NCBI RefSeq assembly: GCF_030656875.1
Contig: NZ_CP130943.1
Span: 124,001 to 188,000 of the forward strand
DNA: 64,000 nt
Direction: 5' to 3'
DNA from: Prescottella sp. R16
GTDB taxonomy: Bacteria > Actinomycetota > Actinomycetes > Mycobacteriales > Mycobacteriaceae
Shown: positions 36,685-45,747 of the stretch, in pieces
How the letters are laid out: every line of letters begins with the position of its first letter
Numbering within the stretch: position 1 is the first letter of the stretch
The notes under the pieces: model-generated
What the model was told of the DNA's origin: nothing
The model's input: the letters and a program-made list of their open reading frames with translations, nothing else
The model's database searches: none
Made by a program: the position numbers and the translations under genes

Positions 36685-36768
36685 ATGCTTCTCGGTTCTC
36701 TCGGAGTTACCCTGGGCGGCCTGGTTACCGGTCTGCTCGGCGGCCTCGGCAGCCTCCTCGGCATCTGA
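36685..36768 (+). CDS. 27-residue Gly/Leu-rich hydrophobic peptide
   Basis: The peptide begins MLLGSLGVTLGGLVTG and continues LLGGLGSLLGI. It is made almost only of Leu, Gly, Val, Ser and Thr with no charge. GGAGGTGA stands at the ideal distance (seven bases) before the ATG, and an 11-pair hairpin follows 37 bases after the stop. These flanks are much better than expected for a chance frame. The glycine spacing allows a tight membrane helix or a beta-type assembly. Function unknown; a pore-forming, surface-active or membrane regulatory peptide, or a leader peptide, are all possible. Confidence 0.6.
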   Translation: MLLGSLGVTLGGLVTGLLGGLGSLLGI

Positions 36769-36805
36769 GCCCGTCGGCTCGATCGAGTCGACCCTGAATA
36801 CGTGA

Positions 36806-36836
36806 ACGCACCCCGGACCCGACGCCCGGGGTGCGT
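36806..36836 (+). terminator. Terminator after the small peptide gene
   Basis: Arms 36806-36816 and 36826-36836 pair over 11 bases (core GCACCCCGG/CCGGGGTGC) around a nine-base loop, followed by TTCG. It is a good intrinsic terminator candidate for this GC content. Confidence 0.65.
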
Positions 36837-36925
36837 TTCGCGTACTTGTCGCGCACACTTCATGGTGCCGACCGTGTTTCGTGCACCTATCGCGATGGAA
36901 CGGTCGCGAAATGCGAGGGAAGGAC

Positions 36926-37693
36926 CTACCGCGGCGCCATGCGCAGGGCGCCGTCCATGCGGATCGTCTCGCCGTTGAGGTAGTCGTGTTCGACGAGGAA
37001 CTGTGCAAGCTGCGCGTACTCGTCGGGTTTGCCGAGGCGTGAGGGGAACGGAATCCCGGCCTCGAGGTTCTTGCGGTATTCGTCGGTGACGCCTGCGAGC
37101 ATCGGGGTGTCGATGGTGCCGGGGGCGATCGTGTTGACGCGGATGCCGACCTGTGCGAGGTCGCGTGCGGCGGTGATCGTCATGGCGTGCACGCCGCCCT
37201 TGGACGCGGTGTACGCGATCTGCCCGACCTGTCCCTCGAAGGCCGCCACCGACGCCGTGTTGACGATGATGCCGCGCTGACCCGCGTCGTCCACCGTCGG
37301 GAGATGCTGCATCGCGTTCGCGGCCAGGCGCATCACGTTGAACGTGCCCAGCAGGTTGACGGTGATGACGGTGCGGAACAGTTCCAGATCGTGTGGGCCG
37401 TTCTTCGACAGGATCCGGCCCGCCCAGCCGACACCCGCACAGTTGACGACGGTGCGCAGCGGCACCCCCGATTCGCCGATCGTGTCGATCGCGGCCTGGA
37501 CCTCGGTTTCGCTCGTGACGTCGGTGGGCAGGAACGTCACGCCGGCGGGTGCCTTGTCGCCGGCCCGCTCGATGGACTGCGCCAGATCCAACCCGAACAC
37601 GGTGGCGCCGGCGTCGGCGAAACGCTTCGCGGTCGCGGCGCCGAGACCGGATGCCGCACCGGTGACCAGTGCCGCGGTTCCCTGGATTTCCAC
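36926..37693 (-). CDS. SDR, 3-hydroxyacyl-CoA dehydrogenase type-2 like
   Basis: The product is 255 residues from the GTG at 37693, preceded by AAGGGAA. The cofactor site is TGAASGLG near residue 11, NCAG follows, catalytic Ser-Tyr-Lys are in NTASVAAFEGQVGQIAYTASK, and the C-terminus ends NGETIRMDGALRMAPR. This is the pattern of type-2 3-hydroxyacyl-CoA dehydrogenases. It is monocistronic. A longer frame upstream is not supported. Confidence 0.88.
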   Translation of the reverse strand: MEIQGTAALVTGAASGLGAATAKRFADAGATVFGLDLAQSIERAGDKAPAGVTFLPTDVTSETEVQAAIDTIGESGVPLRTVVNCAGVGWAGRILSKNGPHDLELFRTVITVNLLGTFNVMRLAANAMQHLPTVDDAGQRGIIVNTASVAAFEGQVGQIAYTASKGGVHAMTITAARDLAQVGIRVNTIAPGTIDTPMLAGVTDEYRKNLEAGIPFPSRLGKPDEYAQLAQFLVEHDYLNGETIRMDGALRMAPR

Positions 37694-37851
37694 TGCTGTT
37701 CCCTTCGCTCCGGGTCGGCTCCTTCGGCCGGCCGTGGTGCTCTGCACCCTAACGCGGGGCCGGGCCGGACGAGGGGCATCCGTGCGCGCCGTCCGGAGCA
37801 GTTCTCTCGGCATCGCGGTCCTCTCCGGCCCCGACACCTGCTCGCTCACCG

Positions 37852-39033
37852 TCACGCGCTCGGTGTGTCGCCCAGCCCGCTGCGCTGCACCCACGCGCCG
37901 ACGTCGCCGCGTTCGAGAGCGACGGCGAGCAGGTCCGGGAACCGGTCCGGGGTACAGGCGAACGCCGGAACCCCCAGCGCCGCAAGCGCGGCCGCATTGT
38001 CGCGGTCGTAGGCCGGGGCGCCGTCGTCGGACAGCGCCAACAGCACCACCACCTGGACGCCCGCGGCCTGCATCGCGGCCACCCGGGACAGCATTTCGGC
38101 GCGGATCCCGCCCTCGTACAGGTCGGAGATCAGCACGAACAGCGATTCGGTGGGGCGGGTGATCAGCGACTGGCTGTACGCGATGGCCCGGTTGATGTCG
38201 GTCCCGCCCCCGAGCTGGGTGCCGAACAGTACGTCCACCGGGTCGGCCAGCTTGTCGGTCAGATCCACCACCGCGGTGTCGAACACCACCAGCGATGTCC
38301 GCAGCGCCCGCATCGACGCGAGGACGGCCCCGAACACGGATGCGTACACCACACTCGACGCCATCGACCCGGACTGGTCGATCGCGAGAACCACGTCCCG
38401 CTGCACCGCCTGCGAGCGGCGGCCGTAGCCGATCAGCTTCTCCGGCACCACCGTTCGGTACTCGGGCAGATAGTGCTGCAGGTTGGCGCGGATGGTGCGG
38501 TGGAAGTCGAGGTCCCGCAGTTTCGGGTTGGTGGTGCGGGCCGCCCGGTTCAACGCCCCGGTCACCGCGGATCGGGTGGCGCGGGCCAGGCGTTCCTCGA
38601 GCTGCCGGACGACGGCCTCCACCACCGTCCGCGCGGTCGCCTTGGTGGCCTCGGGCATCACCCGGTTCAGGCTCAGCAGCGTCCCCACCAGGTGTACGTC
38701 CGGTTCGACGGCCTCGAGCAGCTCCGGTTCCAGGAGCAGCTGGGTGAGCCCCAGCCGGTCCATCGCGTCGCGCTGCATCACCTGCACCACCGAGACGGGG
38801 AAGTAGGTGCGGATGTCGCCGAGCCAGCGCGCCACCCGCGGCGCCGACCCGCCGAGACCGGCGGAGCGGCCGCTCTTCCCGTCGGCGGTCCCGCGGTCGT
38901 CGTACAGTGCGGACAGGGCCGCATCCATCGCGGCGTCCGACGGCGACTCCAGCGTGCCCGTCGATTCCTCGGCGGCGTCCCCGAGCAGCAGCCGCCAGCG
39001 GCGCAGCCGCTCGTCGTCGACCGGTGCGCTCAT
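37852..39033 (-). CDS. VWA-domain protein of the SWIM-MoxR-VWA operon
   Basis: The product has 393 residues. An N-terminal helical region of about 210 residues is followed by a von Willebrand A domain. The MIDAS motif DQSGS (219-223) is complete, with the threonine in GGGTDINRA and the aspartate in LISDLYEGG. VWA proteins work with MoxR ATPases as metal-dependent adaptors, as in CoxE or the magnesium chelatase pair. It is the last gene of five, with an ATG overlapping the DUF5682 stop. A long open frame further upstream in this register is a shadow. Confidence 0.88.
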   Translation of the reverse strand: MSAPVDDERLRRWRLLLGDAAEESTGTLESPSDAAMDAALSALYDDRGTADGKSGRSAGLGGSAPRVARWLGDIRTYFPVSVVQVMQRDAMDRLGLTQLLLEPELLEAVEPDVHLVGTLLSLNRVMPEATKATARTVVEAVVRQLEERLARATRSAVTGALNRAARTTNPKLRDLDFHRTIRANLQHYLPEYRTVVPEKLIGYGRRSQAVQRDVVLAIDQSGSMASSVVYASVFGAVLASMRALRTSLVVFDTAVVDLTDKLADPVDVLFGTQLGGGTDINRAIAYSQSLITRPTESLFVLISDLYEGGIRAEMLSRVAAMQAAGVQVVVLLALSDDGAPAYDRDNAAALAALGVPAFACTPDRFPDLLAVALERGDVGAWVQRSGLGDTPSA

Positions 39034-41228
39034 GCGGGGACCCCCAGGATCAGGGCGGTGGCCGCCAGGGCCCGGCCGCCGCGGTCGGTGTCGAGAACAG
39101 TGCTGATGTCGACGGATCGGGTTCCACCGCACACGATTTCGCCGAGTGTGCGGCGTTCCACAGGCCCGAACCCGCCGAACGTGCGCCGCAGCGCGGGCAG
39201 GGCGTCGACGAACTCGTCGGCGTGCAGACCCGACAGCCACGCGTCGACGAGACCGAGCAGGTCCCGGTCGTGGACGAACAGCAGACCGCTGCCACCGGCG
39301 AACCCGTCGATCCAGCGGGCCTTCGCGGCGGCCGCGACACCCGCGGACAGTGCCCGCCCCACCCTTGCCGTGGTGGCGGCGGTGTCGAGACGGCCCACGT
39401 CGTGCAGCAACCGCACGGTGCGTCCCGTCAGCGTGCCGTCGACGTCGTCGCGTCCGGACAGGGTGGTGAGCGTGTCGAGCCACCGCTGTGTGGATGCCGG
39501 ATCGTCGCGCAGGGTGACGGCCGTGTGCACGTCGTCGAGGGCGGTGCGCACCGCGTCCGCGGCGTCGGCGTCGAGGCCCGTGACGGCGGCGGGCAGGCCC
39601 GCGCAGATCCGCACCAGCAGGGCATCGACGACGCGGTCGAGCGCGGACAGGTCGGTGCCGCGCACGTCGCCGTAACGCAGGGTGCGCACCAACGGCGGCA
39701 GCGCCGCCATCAGATGTGCGACGTCGTGGTCGAGGGCCGCGGCGGCGTCCACGGCACCGAGCAGGTCCGCGACGGTGCCGGACAGGTCCGCGAGCAGGGC
39801 CTGCTCGAGCAGGGCGGTGACGTCGCCGAGGGTGACGTCGGGGTGTGCGATCCGTTCCCGGACCACCGTCTCGGCGGCCGTCTCCACGGTGGTGCCCCAG
39901 CGGGCCGCCTCGACGACGGCGACCGCGAGTTCCGGCTGCCATTGCAGCGTCCACGTCTCCCGGAACGTGCCGGTCGAACGGACCTCCGATCGCGCCGGCT
40001 GCGCCCAACTCACATCGATCAGCCGCAGCCGGTGCAGCAGCTGGGAGCGCTGCCGGTCGAGGTCGGTGCGCAGATCCAGATTCAGTTCCTTCGCCGCAGC
40101 GGACCGCTTGAGCCGCAACGACTTCGACCGGGCCTGCAGATCGGTCTCGAGGGGGACGGTCGGCGCGGAGGCGGGGACGTCGCCGAGGGCCTCGCCGACG
40201 ACGAGCCGACGGGTCACCAGATCGAGCAGCAGGTCGTCGCCGTCGCACAGCACCGCCCGGGTGGCCTCGGTGATCTCCTCGAGACCCGGCAGGGGCCGGT
40301 CCCGCAGGGCGGCGAGCGTGTCCGCGAGACGGGTGGCCTCGATGACGTGGGCACTCGAGACCGGCAGATCCTCGTCGCGCAGCACCCGCGCCACCTGCGT
40401 GAACCAGCGGGCGGTCGGGTGGTCGCCGGCGGTGAACAGGTGCTCGTACCAGCCGGGGGAGACGATGCCCGCCCCGTAACCGGACGCCACCGACAGCCGG
40501 GAATGCGTCCACGGCACCCAGGTGAGCGACGCTTTCACCTTCGGCAGCCCGCGCAGCAGTCGCGCGTCCGGGGCTGCCGGGCCCAGCTTGCCGGTGAGCG
40601 CGGGCGCGTGCATCGCCCCGCACACCACCGCGACCTTCAACGCGCCCGCCTTGATCGTCGCCCGCAGCACCTGCCGCATGTGTGCTTCGCGACGCGCGGT
40701 GTGCTCGTCGAGGTCGATGCCCTCCCGCAGCGCGGCCATCGCATCGGTGATCGCGTCGAACGCGGCGATCGGATCGGACTCCTCACCCGGGCAACGGGAT
40801 TCGACGACGGCATCCCACCACTGCTCGAAGTCGTCGTAGCCGGCGGCCGCGGCGAGCCCGGTCAACGGGTCGGGACGGTCGGCGTCGACGGGGCGGTCGG
40901 CGGCCAGGGCGAGCGTGGCCGGCAGATCGCAGAAGCGGACGTCGGCGTCGTGGAACACCGCCCACCGCAGGGCCTGCCACTCCGGGGAGAAGGAGGCCAG
41001 CGGCCAGAATGCCGCCCGCGCAGGATCGTTCGCGGCATACCCGAGCAGCGCCACCGGAGGGCGCAGGTCGTCGTCCAGGGCGAGCGGGGCGAGGGTGTCG
41101 GCGTCGGCCGGGCCTTCGACGAGAACGGTGTCCGGCTCGAACGCGTCGAGCGCCCGCAGCACCGCCCGCGCCGACCCGGGTCCGTGGTGCCGGACACCGA
41201 ACACCCGGACCTCGGCGCTTCCGGTCAC
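39030..41228 (-). CDS. DUF5682-family protein
   Basis: The product has 732 residues. The first 250 carry the motifs typical of DUF5682: GVRHHGPGSA at residues 11-20, VLVEGPADAD, and GAMHAP near residue 204. The histidine-rich motifs recall the ChaN/TraB/TIKI metal-dependent hydrolase fold, but that relation is inferred. The rest is a long helical region that may be a scaffold. GTG start overlapping the MoxR stop. The activity is unknown. Confidence 0.8.
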   Translation of the reverse strand: MTGSAEVRVFGVRHHGPGSARAVLRALDAFEPDTVLVEGPADADTLAPLALDDDLRPPVALLGYAANDPARAAFWPLASFSPEWQALRWAVFHDADVRFCDLPATLALAADRPVDADRPDPLTGLAAAAGYDDFEQWWDAVVESRCPGEESDPIAAFDAITDAMAALREGIDLDEHTARREAHMRQVLRATIKAGALKVAVVCGAMHAPALTGKLGPAAPDARLLRGLPKVKASLTWVPWTHSRLSVASGYGAGIVSPGWYEHLFTAGDHPTARWFTQVARVLRDEDLPVSSAHVIEATRLADTLAALRDRPLPGLEEITEATRAVLCDGDDLLLDLVTRRLVVGEALGDVPASAPTVPLETDLQARSKSLRLKRSAAAKELNLDLRTDLDRQRSQLLHRLRLIDVSWAQPARSEVRSTGTFRETWTLQWQPELAVAVVEAARWGTTVETAAETVVRERIAHPDVTLGDVTALLEQALLADLSGTVADLLGAVDAAAALDHDVAHLMAALPPLVRTLRYGDVRGTDLSALDRVVDALLVRICAGLPAAVTGLDADAADAVRTALDDVHTAVTLRDDPASTQRWLDTLTTLSGRDDVDGTLTGRTVRLLHDVGRLDTAATTARVGRALSAGVAAAAKARWIDGFAGGSGLLFVHDRDLLGLVDAWLSGLHADEFVDALPALRRTFGGFGPVERRTLGEIVCGGTRSVDISTVLDTDRGGRALAATALILGVPA

Positions 41229-42328
41229 CCGGCCACCTCGCGGCACGCCCGGTAGAAGTCGTCCCAGTCGGGGCGATACCGCACGACGGCCTCGAGGTAC
41301 TCGGTCCACACCACCTTGTCGGCGACCGGATCCTTGAGCACCGACCCGAGGATGCCGGCGGCGACGTCCCCGGCCCGCAGGGTGCCGTCCCCGAAGTGCG
41401 CGGCCAGCGCGAGCCCGTTCGTCACCACCGAGATGGCCTCCGCCGTCGACAGCGTCCCGGACGGCGACTTCACCTTGGTGCGGCCGTCGACGGTCACCCC
41501 GTCGCGCAGTTCCCGGAACACGGTGACGACGCGCCGGATCTCCTCTGCGGCTGCCGGCACCGGAGGCAGCTCCAGGGCGGTACCGAGCTGTTCGACGCGG
41601 CGCACCACGATCGCGACCTCGTCGTCCGCGGACGCGGGCAGCGGCAGCACGACGGTGTTGAAGCGGCGGCGCAGCGCCGACGACAGCTCGTTGACACCGC
41701 GATCCCGGTCGTTGGCGGTGGCGATGACGTTGAACCCCTTCGCCGCCTGCACCTCGGTGCCGAGTTCCGGCACCGGCAGCGTCTTCTCCGACAGGATCGT
41801 GATGAGCGCGTCCTGCACGTCGGCCGGCATGCGGGTCAGTTCCTCGATGCGGGCGATCGCACCGTCACGCATCGCGGTCAGCACCGGCGACGGCACCACC
41901 GCCGCCTCCGACGGGCCCTCGGCGAGCAGCCGCGCATAGTTCCAGCCGTACCGGACGGACTCCTCCGCAGTGCCGGCCGTGCCCTGCACGAGCCGCGTCG
42001 ACTCCCCGGAGACCGCCGCCGCCAGGTGCTCGGACACCCACGTCTTCGCGGTGCCCGGCACCCCGAGCAGCAGCAGCGCCCGGTCGGTGGCGAGGGTGGC
42101 GACCGCGACCTCCATCAACCGGCGCGGGCCGATGTACTTCGGCGAGATCACGGTGCCGTCGGGCAGCGCCCCACCCAGCAGATACGTCACCACCGCCTGC
42201 GGCGACAGCTGCCACGACGGCGGGCGCGGCCGGTCGTCGGCCGCGGCGAGTGCCGCGAGTTCGTGCGCGTACTGCTGCTCGGCGTGCGGGCGCAGCAGGG
42301 CGGGCTCGGCGGTGATCGTGTCGGTCAC
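41225..42328 (-). CDS. MoxR-family AAA+ ATPase
   Basis: The product has 367 residues. Walker A is GVPGTAKT at 89-96, the Walker B region is unusual (GAIARIEELTRM, with Glu-Glu in place of Asp-Glu), sensor 1 is in VIATANDRDRG, and the arginine finger segment is SSALRRRFN. MoxR proteins remodel or insert metal cofactors with a VWA partner. The partner is two genes downstream. GTG start overlapping the DUF5691 stop; an earlier open extension is not supported. Confidence 0.9.
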   Translation of the reverse strand: MTDTITAEPALLRPHAEQQYAHELAALAAADDRPRPPSWQLSPQAVVTYLLGGALPDGTVISPKYIGPRRLMEVAVATLATDRALLLLGVPGTAKTWVSEHLAAAVSGESTRLVQGTAGTAEESVRYGWNYARLLAEGPSEAAVVPSPVLTAMRDGAIARIEELTRMPADVQDALITILSEKTLPVPELGTEVQAAKGFNVIATANDRDRGVNELSSALRRRFNTVVLPLPASADDEVAIVVRRVEQLGTALELPPVPAAAEEIRRVVTVFRELRDGVTVDGRTKVKSPSGTLSTAEAISVVTNGLALAAHFGDGTLRAGDVAAGILGSVLKDPVADKVVWTEYLEAVVRYRPDWDDFYRACREVAG

Positions 42329-43740
42329 GTCAGCTCCTGGTGAAGGTGTCGGCGGTGGGTGAGGACGTCGGCGGCGGCCGCGAACAGGGCCAGCCGGTCG
42401 AGGTTGCCGGCGCGGGTCGCAGCCTCGGACAGGACGGGCTGGAACTCGAACGGGGCCCGATGCCCCAGCAGGTCGATCGGGTGCCGCAGCTCGCCGAGCG
42501 GGGCCCGTGCCGCATACACCGCACCGAGGACCGCGGCGGCCACGTCGTGCGGCCACGGCGCCGGCAGCACCTCGAGCAGATTGCCGTCGGGCACCGCCCC
42601 GTCCGGGGTGGCGAGCAGTCGGGCGACGACAACATCACGGGGCAGATGCCGGGCGACGGGTGTACTGACGGTGCCGTGGCGGCGCAGCAACGCGAGCGCC
42701 CAGTCGGCGTCGCCCTGCAGTGCGACGGCCGACGACCACGCGAATTCGGTTGCGTCGGTGAAGGGTTCCGAGATCGTCACGTACGGCAGTGACTCCGGGG
42801 TGACACCGAACTCGGACCACACCGTCAGCGGCGCCGCCTGCACGGCGGCGGTGAGCAGGACGTCCGGTCGGCGGGCGGTCCGGGGGTCGAGACCGTCCCG
42901 GCGGGCGGTGTCGTCGAACTCGTCCGGCAGGTCCACGGTCACGACGGTGCCGGAGACGGACACCCAGTCCCGCAGGCGCTGCGCCATGCGCTGCCCGAAC
43001 GCGGACCCCGGCAGCCGCGTCAACAGTCCGACGGCGGCCTGCCGAACGCGCCCGCCGCGGTCGTCGAGGGCGCGCTCGAGCAGGGGTTCGTCGCCGGGAC
43101 CGAGTCCGTTCGCGAGCGCCGACACCAGTGCCGCGCGCACGTCCGCCTTCTCGGACGTCCAGGCCGCGGTGAGCAGCGCGGTGGCCGCCTCCGGATCGGT
43201 GTCGCGCAGCGCCGCGAACCAGCGCAACCGGATCGCGGGGGAACCGTGCCGCCAGTCCTCGTCGTCCGACGGGTCCGGCAGCCGCAGCGGTGCCCAATCC
43301 GGGTTGCGGGCCGCGAGCCACTGCCCGCGGGGTCCGGCGAACTCGACGAGACGGTCACGGTGCGCGGTGCGACGCAGGGCGGCGTCGAGAACCTCCGCCA
43401 GCAGCGGCGGTGGGGCACGGAAACCCGTTGCTACGTCGAACCATTCGGGGAGCAGTGAGGAATCGACGACGAGCATCGACCGCAGCCGTTCGACCGCAGC
43501 ATCGGGCAGGGCCGGACGGGGATCGTCGTCGGCGGGTGCCGGGAGCGCGGTCGTGGTGGGAGTGGCGGCGCCGGCGAGGAACGCCGACTCGAGGGCCGCC
43601 GCTGCGAGCAGTGTGGTCGCCGGATCGGCGTCCAGGGTCGTCGCCGTCGCTGCGGTGTGCAGGTCGGACAGCGGCAGCGTTGACCGTGCTGTACCGAGAA
43701 GCGCAGCAGCGGTGAGGGATTCGGGGAAGGGGCGGTTCAT
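42325..43740 (-). CDS. DUF5691-family protein
   Basis: The product has 471 residues, rich in Ala and Leu, with repeating helical hairpins (LVSALANGLGPGDEPLLERA, VRQAAVGLLTRL) that resemble HEAT repeats. It probably acts as a protein-binding scaffold. It is always expected next to SWIM and MoxR genes in this type of cluster. Start and stop both overlap neighbours by four bases. Confidence 0.75.
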   Translation of the reverse strand: MNRPFPESLTAAALLGTARSTLPLSDLHTAATATTLDADPATTLLAAAALESAFLAGAATPTTTALPAPADDDPRPALPDAAVERLRSMLVVDSSLLPEWFDVATGFRAPPPLLAEVLDAALRRTAHRDRLVEFAGPRGQWLAARNPDWAPLRLPDPSDDEDWRHGSPAIRLRWFAALRDTDPEAATALLTAAWTSEKADVRAALVSALANGLGPGDEPLLERALDDRGGRVRQAAVGLLTRLPGSAFGQRMAQRLRDWVSVSGTVVTVDLPDEFDDTARRDGLDPRTARRPDVLLTAAVQAAPLTVWSEFGVTPESLPYVTISEPFTDATEFAWSSAVALQGDADWALALLRRHGTVSTPVARHLPRDVVVARLLATPDGAVPDGNLLEVLPAPWPHDVAAAVLGAVYAARAPLGELRHPIDLLGHRAPFEFQPVLSEAATRAGNLDRLALFAAAADVLTHRRHLHQELT

Positions 43741-45017
43741 GTGGAGACCACCGCTGCGGCGTCGAACACGGAAACCGGAATCAGGGCCGTGCCGTCCCAG
43801 GTTCCGCACACGGTGACCGGCTGCCCACCGGAGACGGCCAGTAGTCGCCAGCGGGCCGCGTCGTCGCCGCCGACCGGGAGTGCCCGGCCGGCACGATCGA
43901 CGACGTGCCAGACGCCTCCGGTGACGGTGGGGGTGACGTCGGCGAGCAGCATCGGCCACGACCGCAGCCACGGATCGGCGGCCAGGGCACCCGCATAGCC
44001 GTCGAGCGCCGTGTCGAGATCGGTGGCGGGTGGTGTGGGACACGGCTGTGGGGCACCGTGTTGCGTGCCCAGGAGCGCACGCAACGGTGCCGCACCCGGA
44101 TGGAAGTGCAGGTCGGCGTCGACGATCGTGCCGGGAATCGGTGCCGCCGTGGCGAACTGGGCGCTACCGTGCGCGAAGTCGAGGAGCAGCGCCCAACGGC
44201 CGCTGTCGCGTCCGAGGAGCCACGCCCGGCGGGCGAGCAGTCGCCCCTCCTCGGCGGTGCGGACGGCCAGCACCTGCCAGTGATCGCGCACCGAGGGGCG
44301 GGCGCGAACGTCGTCGGCACGCACCGGAACACCGAGATGTGTTGCGACGGTGACATTCAGGTCGTCGGGAAGGCGGTCGCGGTCCCGGAACGCACGGATC
44401 AGCAGGTGCAGTCGCGCGTACGCGGCCAGCAGCGGAGCCGGCCAGTCCGGGTCGGACGCGACCAGAGCGGGCAGCGATCGCAGGGTGGCGGCGACGCCGG
44501 GGGCCTGCGCGTCGACCATGCGGGCGGCGATCGCGTCGTACGTTGCGGTGTCGTGGGTGACCGAGCCGAGCCCGGCGGTGATCCGGTCGGTCAGCCAGCG
44601 TTCGAGTTCGCCGAGGCCCGCCGCGATCCGGTCGGTGCGACGCTCCACCGTCGCCGGGTCCGGTGTGGCGTCGACGGCGGGTTTCGCGGTAGCGCGCGCG
44701 GCCCGCCCGGCGATCCACTCGGTGACGAACTCGGGGGCCGCACCGGTCGGGATCCGGCCCTCCGACCAGCACAGCAGCAGACCCACCGCGTGCTTGCACG
44801 GGAACTTGCGGCTCGGGCACGAACAACGGTAGGCGGGGCCCGTCAGATCGACCGCCGCAAGATACGGCGCCTTCCCGCTGCCCCGGCACGACCCCCACAG
44901 GGCGCTGCCGTCACAGCCCAGGTCCGACCACTTCGAGGACAACGACCGCGCCGCCGACAGCGATGCTGCATCGGGTGCTGCGGCCGCGACCTGCGCGGGA
45001 GTCCAGGGATCGATCAC
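43737..45017 (-). CDS. SWIM zinc-finger protein, first gene of the SWIM-MoxR-VWA operon
   Basis: The product is 426 residues from the GTG at 45017. A TTG at 45047 would add 10 residues; neither has a strong Shine-Dalgarno. The SWIM motif C-x-C-x(6)-C-x-H lies at 65-76 (CSCPSRKFPCKH). SWIM fingers bind DNA or protein. The remaining 300 residues are helical with several WPMLLAD-like motifs I cannot assign. It begins an operon whose five genes all overlap by four bases, so they are translated in fixed order. Confidence 0.82.
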   Translation of the reverse strand: MIDPWTPAQVAAAAPDAASLSAARSLSSKWSDLGCDGSALWGSCRGSGKAPYLAAVDLTGPAYRCSCPSRKFPCKHAVGLLLCWSEGRIPTGAAPEFVTEWIAGRAARATAKPAVDATPDPATVERRTDRIAAGLGELERWLTDRITAGLGSVTHDTATYDAIAARMVDAQAPGVAATLRSLPALVASDPDWPAPLLAAYARLHLLIRAFRDRDRLPDDLNVTVATHLGVPVRADDVRARPSVRDHWQVLAVRTAEEGRLLARRAWLLGRDSGRWALLLDFAHGSAQFATAAPIPGTIVDADLHFHPGAAPLRALLGTQHGAPQPCPTPPATDLDTALDGYAGALAADPWLRSWPMLLADVTPTVTGGVWHVVDRAGRALPVGGDDAARWRLLAVSGGQPVTVCGTWDGTALIPVSVFDAAAVVST

Positions 45018-45130
45018 TCGGCAGAACGTACGGCAGGGGGCCGACAAGTTGCCAAGCGCGCAGGTCGATCGTGGGGATCGTCACGGACGGACGCTACGGT
45101 GGACGACGCATGTCCTGGGGAGGAGACGAA

Positions 45131-45451
45131 ATGCGTGGGGGAATTCTGTATCTGCCGATCACCGGCCGGCCCGGTGCGATGGCGCAACTGGAACTGCGGC
45201 GGCTGCCGGACGGGCGGCTGGCCCTACCGGCCTACACGACGCTCGATCAGCTCGTGACCTGCTGCGGGCCGCACCAGCCGTGGGCGAGCGTCGACGACAC
45301 CGGATTGCGTGACGTGGCGCAGACGACCGGATACGACACGGTGCTGCTCGACGCGGAACTACCGGCCGAGGCGCGGCACCGCGAGATGCCGCCGGAGCCG
45401 GACGAGTATCGGCCCACGTCGTGGCTGAGCGACGGCTGGGGTGACCGGTGA
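45131..45451 (+). CDS. SAV_915-family small protein
   Basis: The product is 106 residues, MRGGILYLPITGRPGAMAQL at the start, from the ATG behind GGGGAGGAG. An in-frame ATG at 45110 would add seven residues. The family (also near SseB-like proteins) is found beside WXG-type genes in actinobacteria and its role is unknown. A Cys-Cys pair (VTCCGPH) is notable. It overlaps the next gene by four bases and opens a plus-strand module divergent from the SWIM operon. Confidence 0.7.
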   Translation: MRGGILYLPITGRPGAMAQLELRRLPDGRLALPAYTTLDQLVTCCGPHQPWASVDDTGLRDVAQTTGYDTVLLDAELPAEARHREMPPEPDEYRPTSWLSDGWGDR

Positions 45452-45747
45452 GCGGCATCGAGGTCGGGAACCTGAACGAGATCGCGCGGGTACTGGCCGA
45501 CGCAGCACGCGGGTTCGACGAGGCCGGCGCCGACGCCCCCGACGTCCCCGATGCGGGCGCCTCGACGGGCACGATCGCGGAACTGCTGGCCTCGATCGCC
45601 GACGCCATGGGCACCGTCACGGCGTCCGCGGCAATGGCAGCCGACGTCGTGCAGGCGAACCTCGGCGACTACCGCGCGGCCGACGAATCCAGCGGACAGC
45701 AATACCTGGACGTGTCCGGGCTGATTCCCCGGCCGGAGGGCGAGTAG
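45448..45747 (+). CDS. Small helical protein, DUF6317/ESX-like
   Basis: The product has 99 residues predicted as two long helices (LNEIARVLADAARGFDEAGA; AELLASIADAMGTVTASAAM), separated by a Pro/Ala-rich turn, the size and build of WXG100/ESX proteins. A W-x-G motif is missing. It may be the partner or chaperone of the following larger protein for type VII secretion. GTG start overlapping the preceding gene. Confidence 0.65.
   Translation: MSGIEVGNLNEIARVLADAARGFDEAGADAPDVPDAGASTGTIAELLASIADAMGTVTASAAMAADVVQANLGDYRAADESSGQQYLDVSGLIPRPEGE

Noticed and set aside
39034..40623. Long open frame upstream of the VWA gene
   Set aside because: Highly Arg/Ala-rich shadow frame of the DUF5682 gene.
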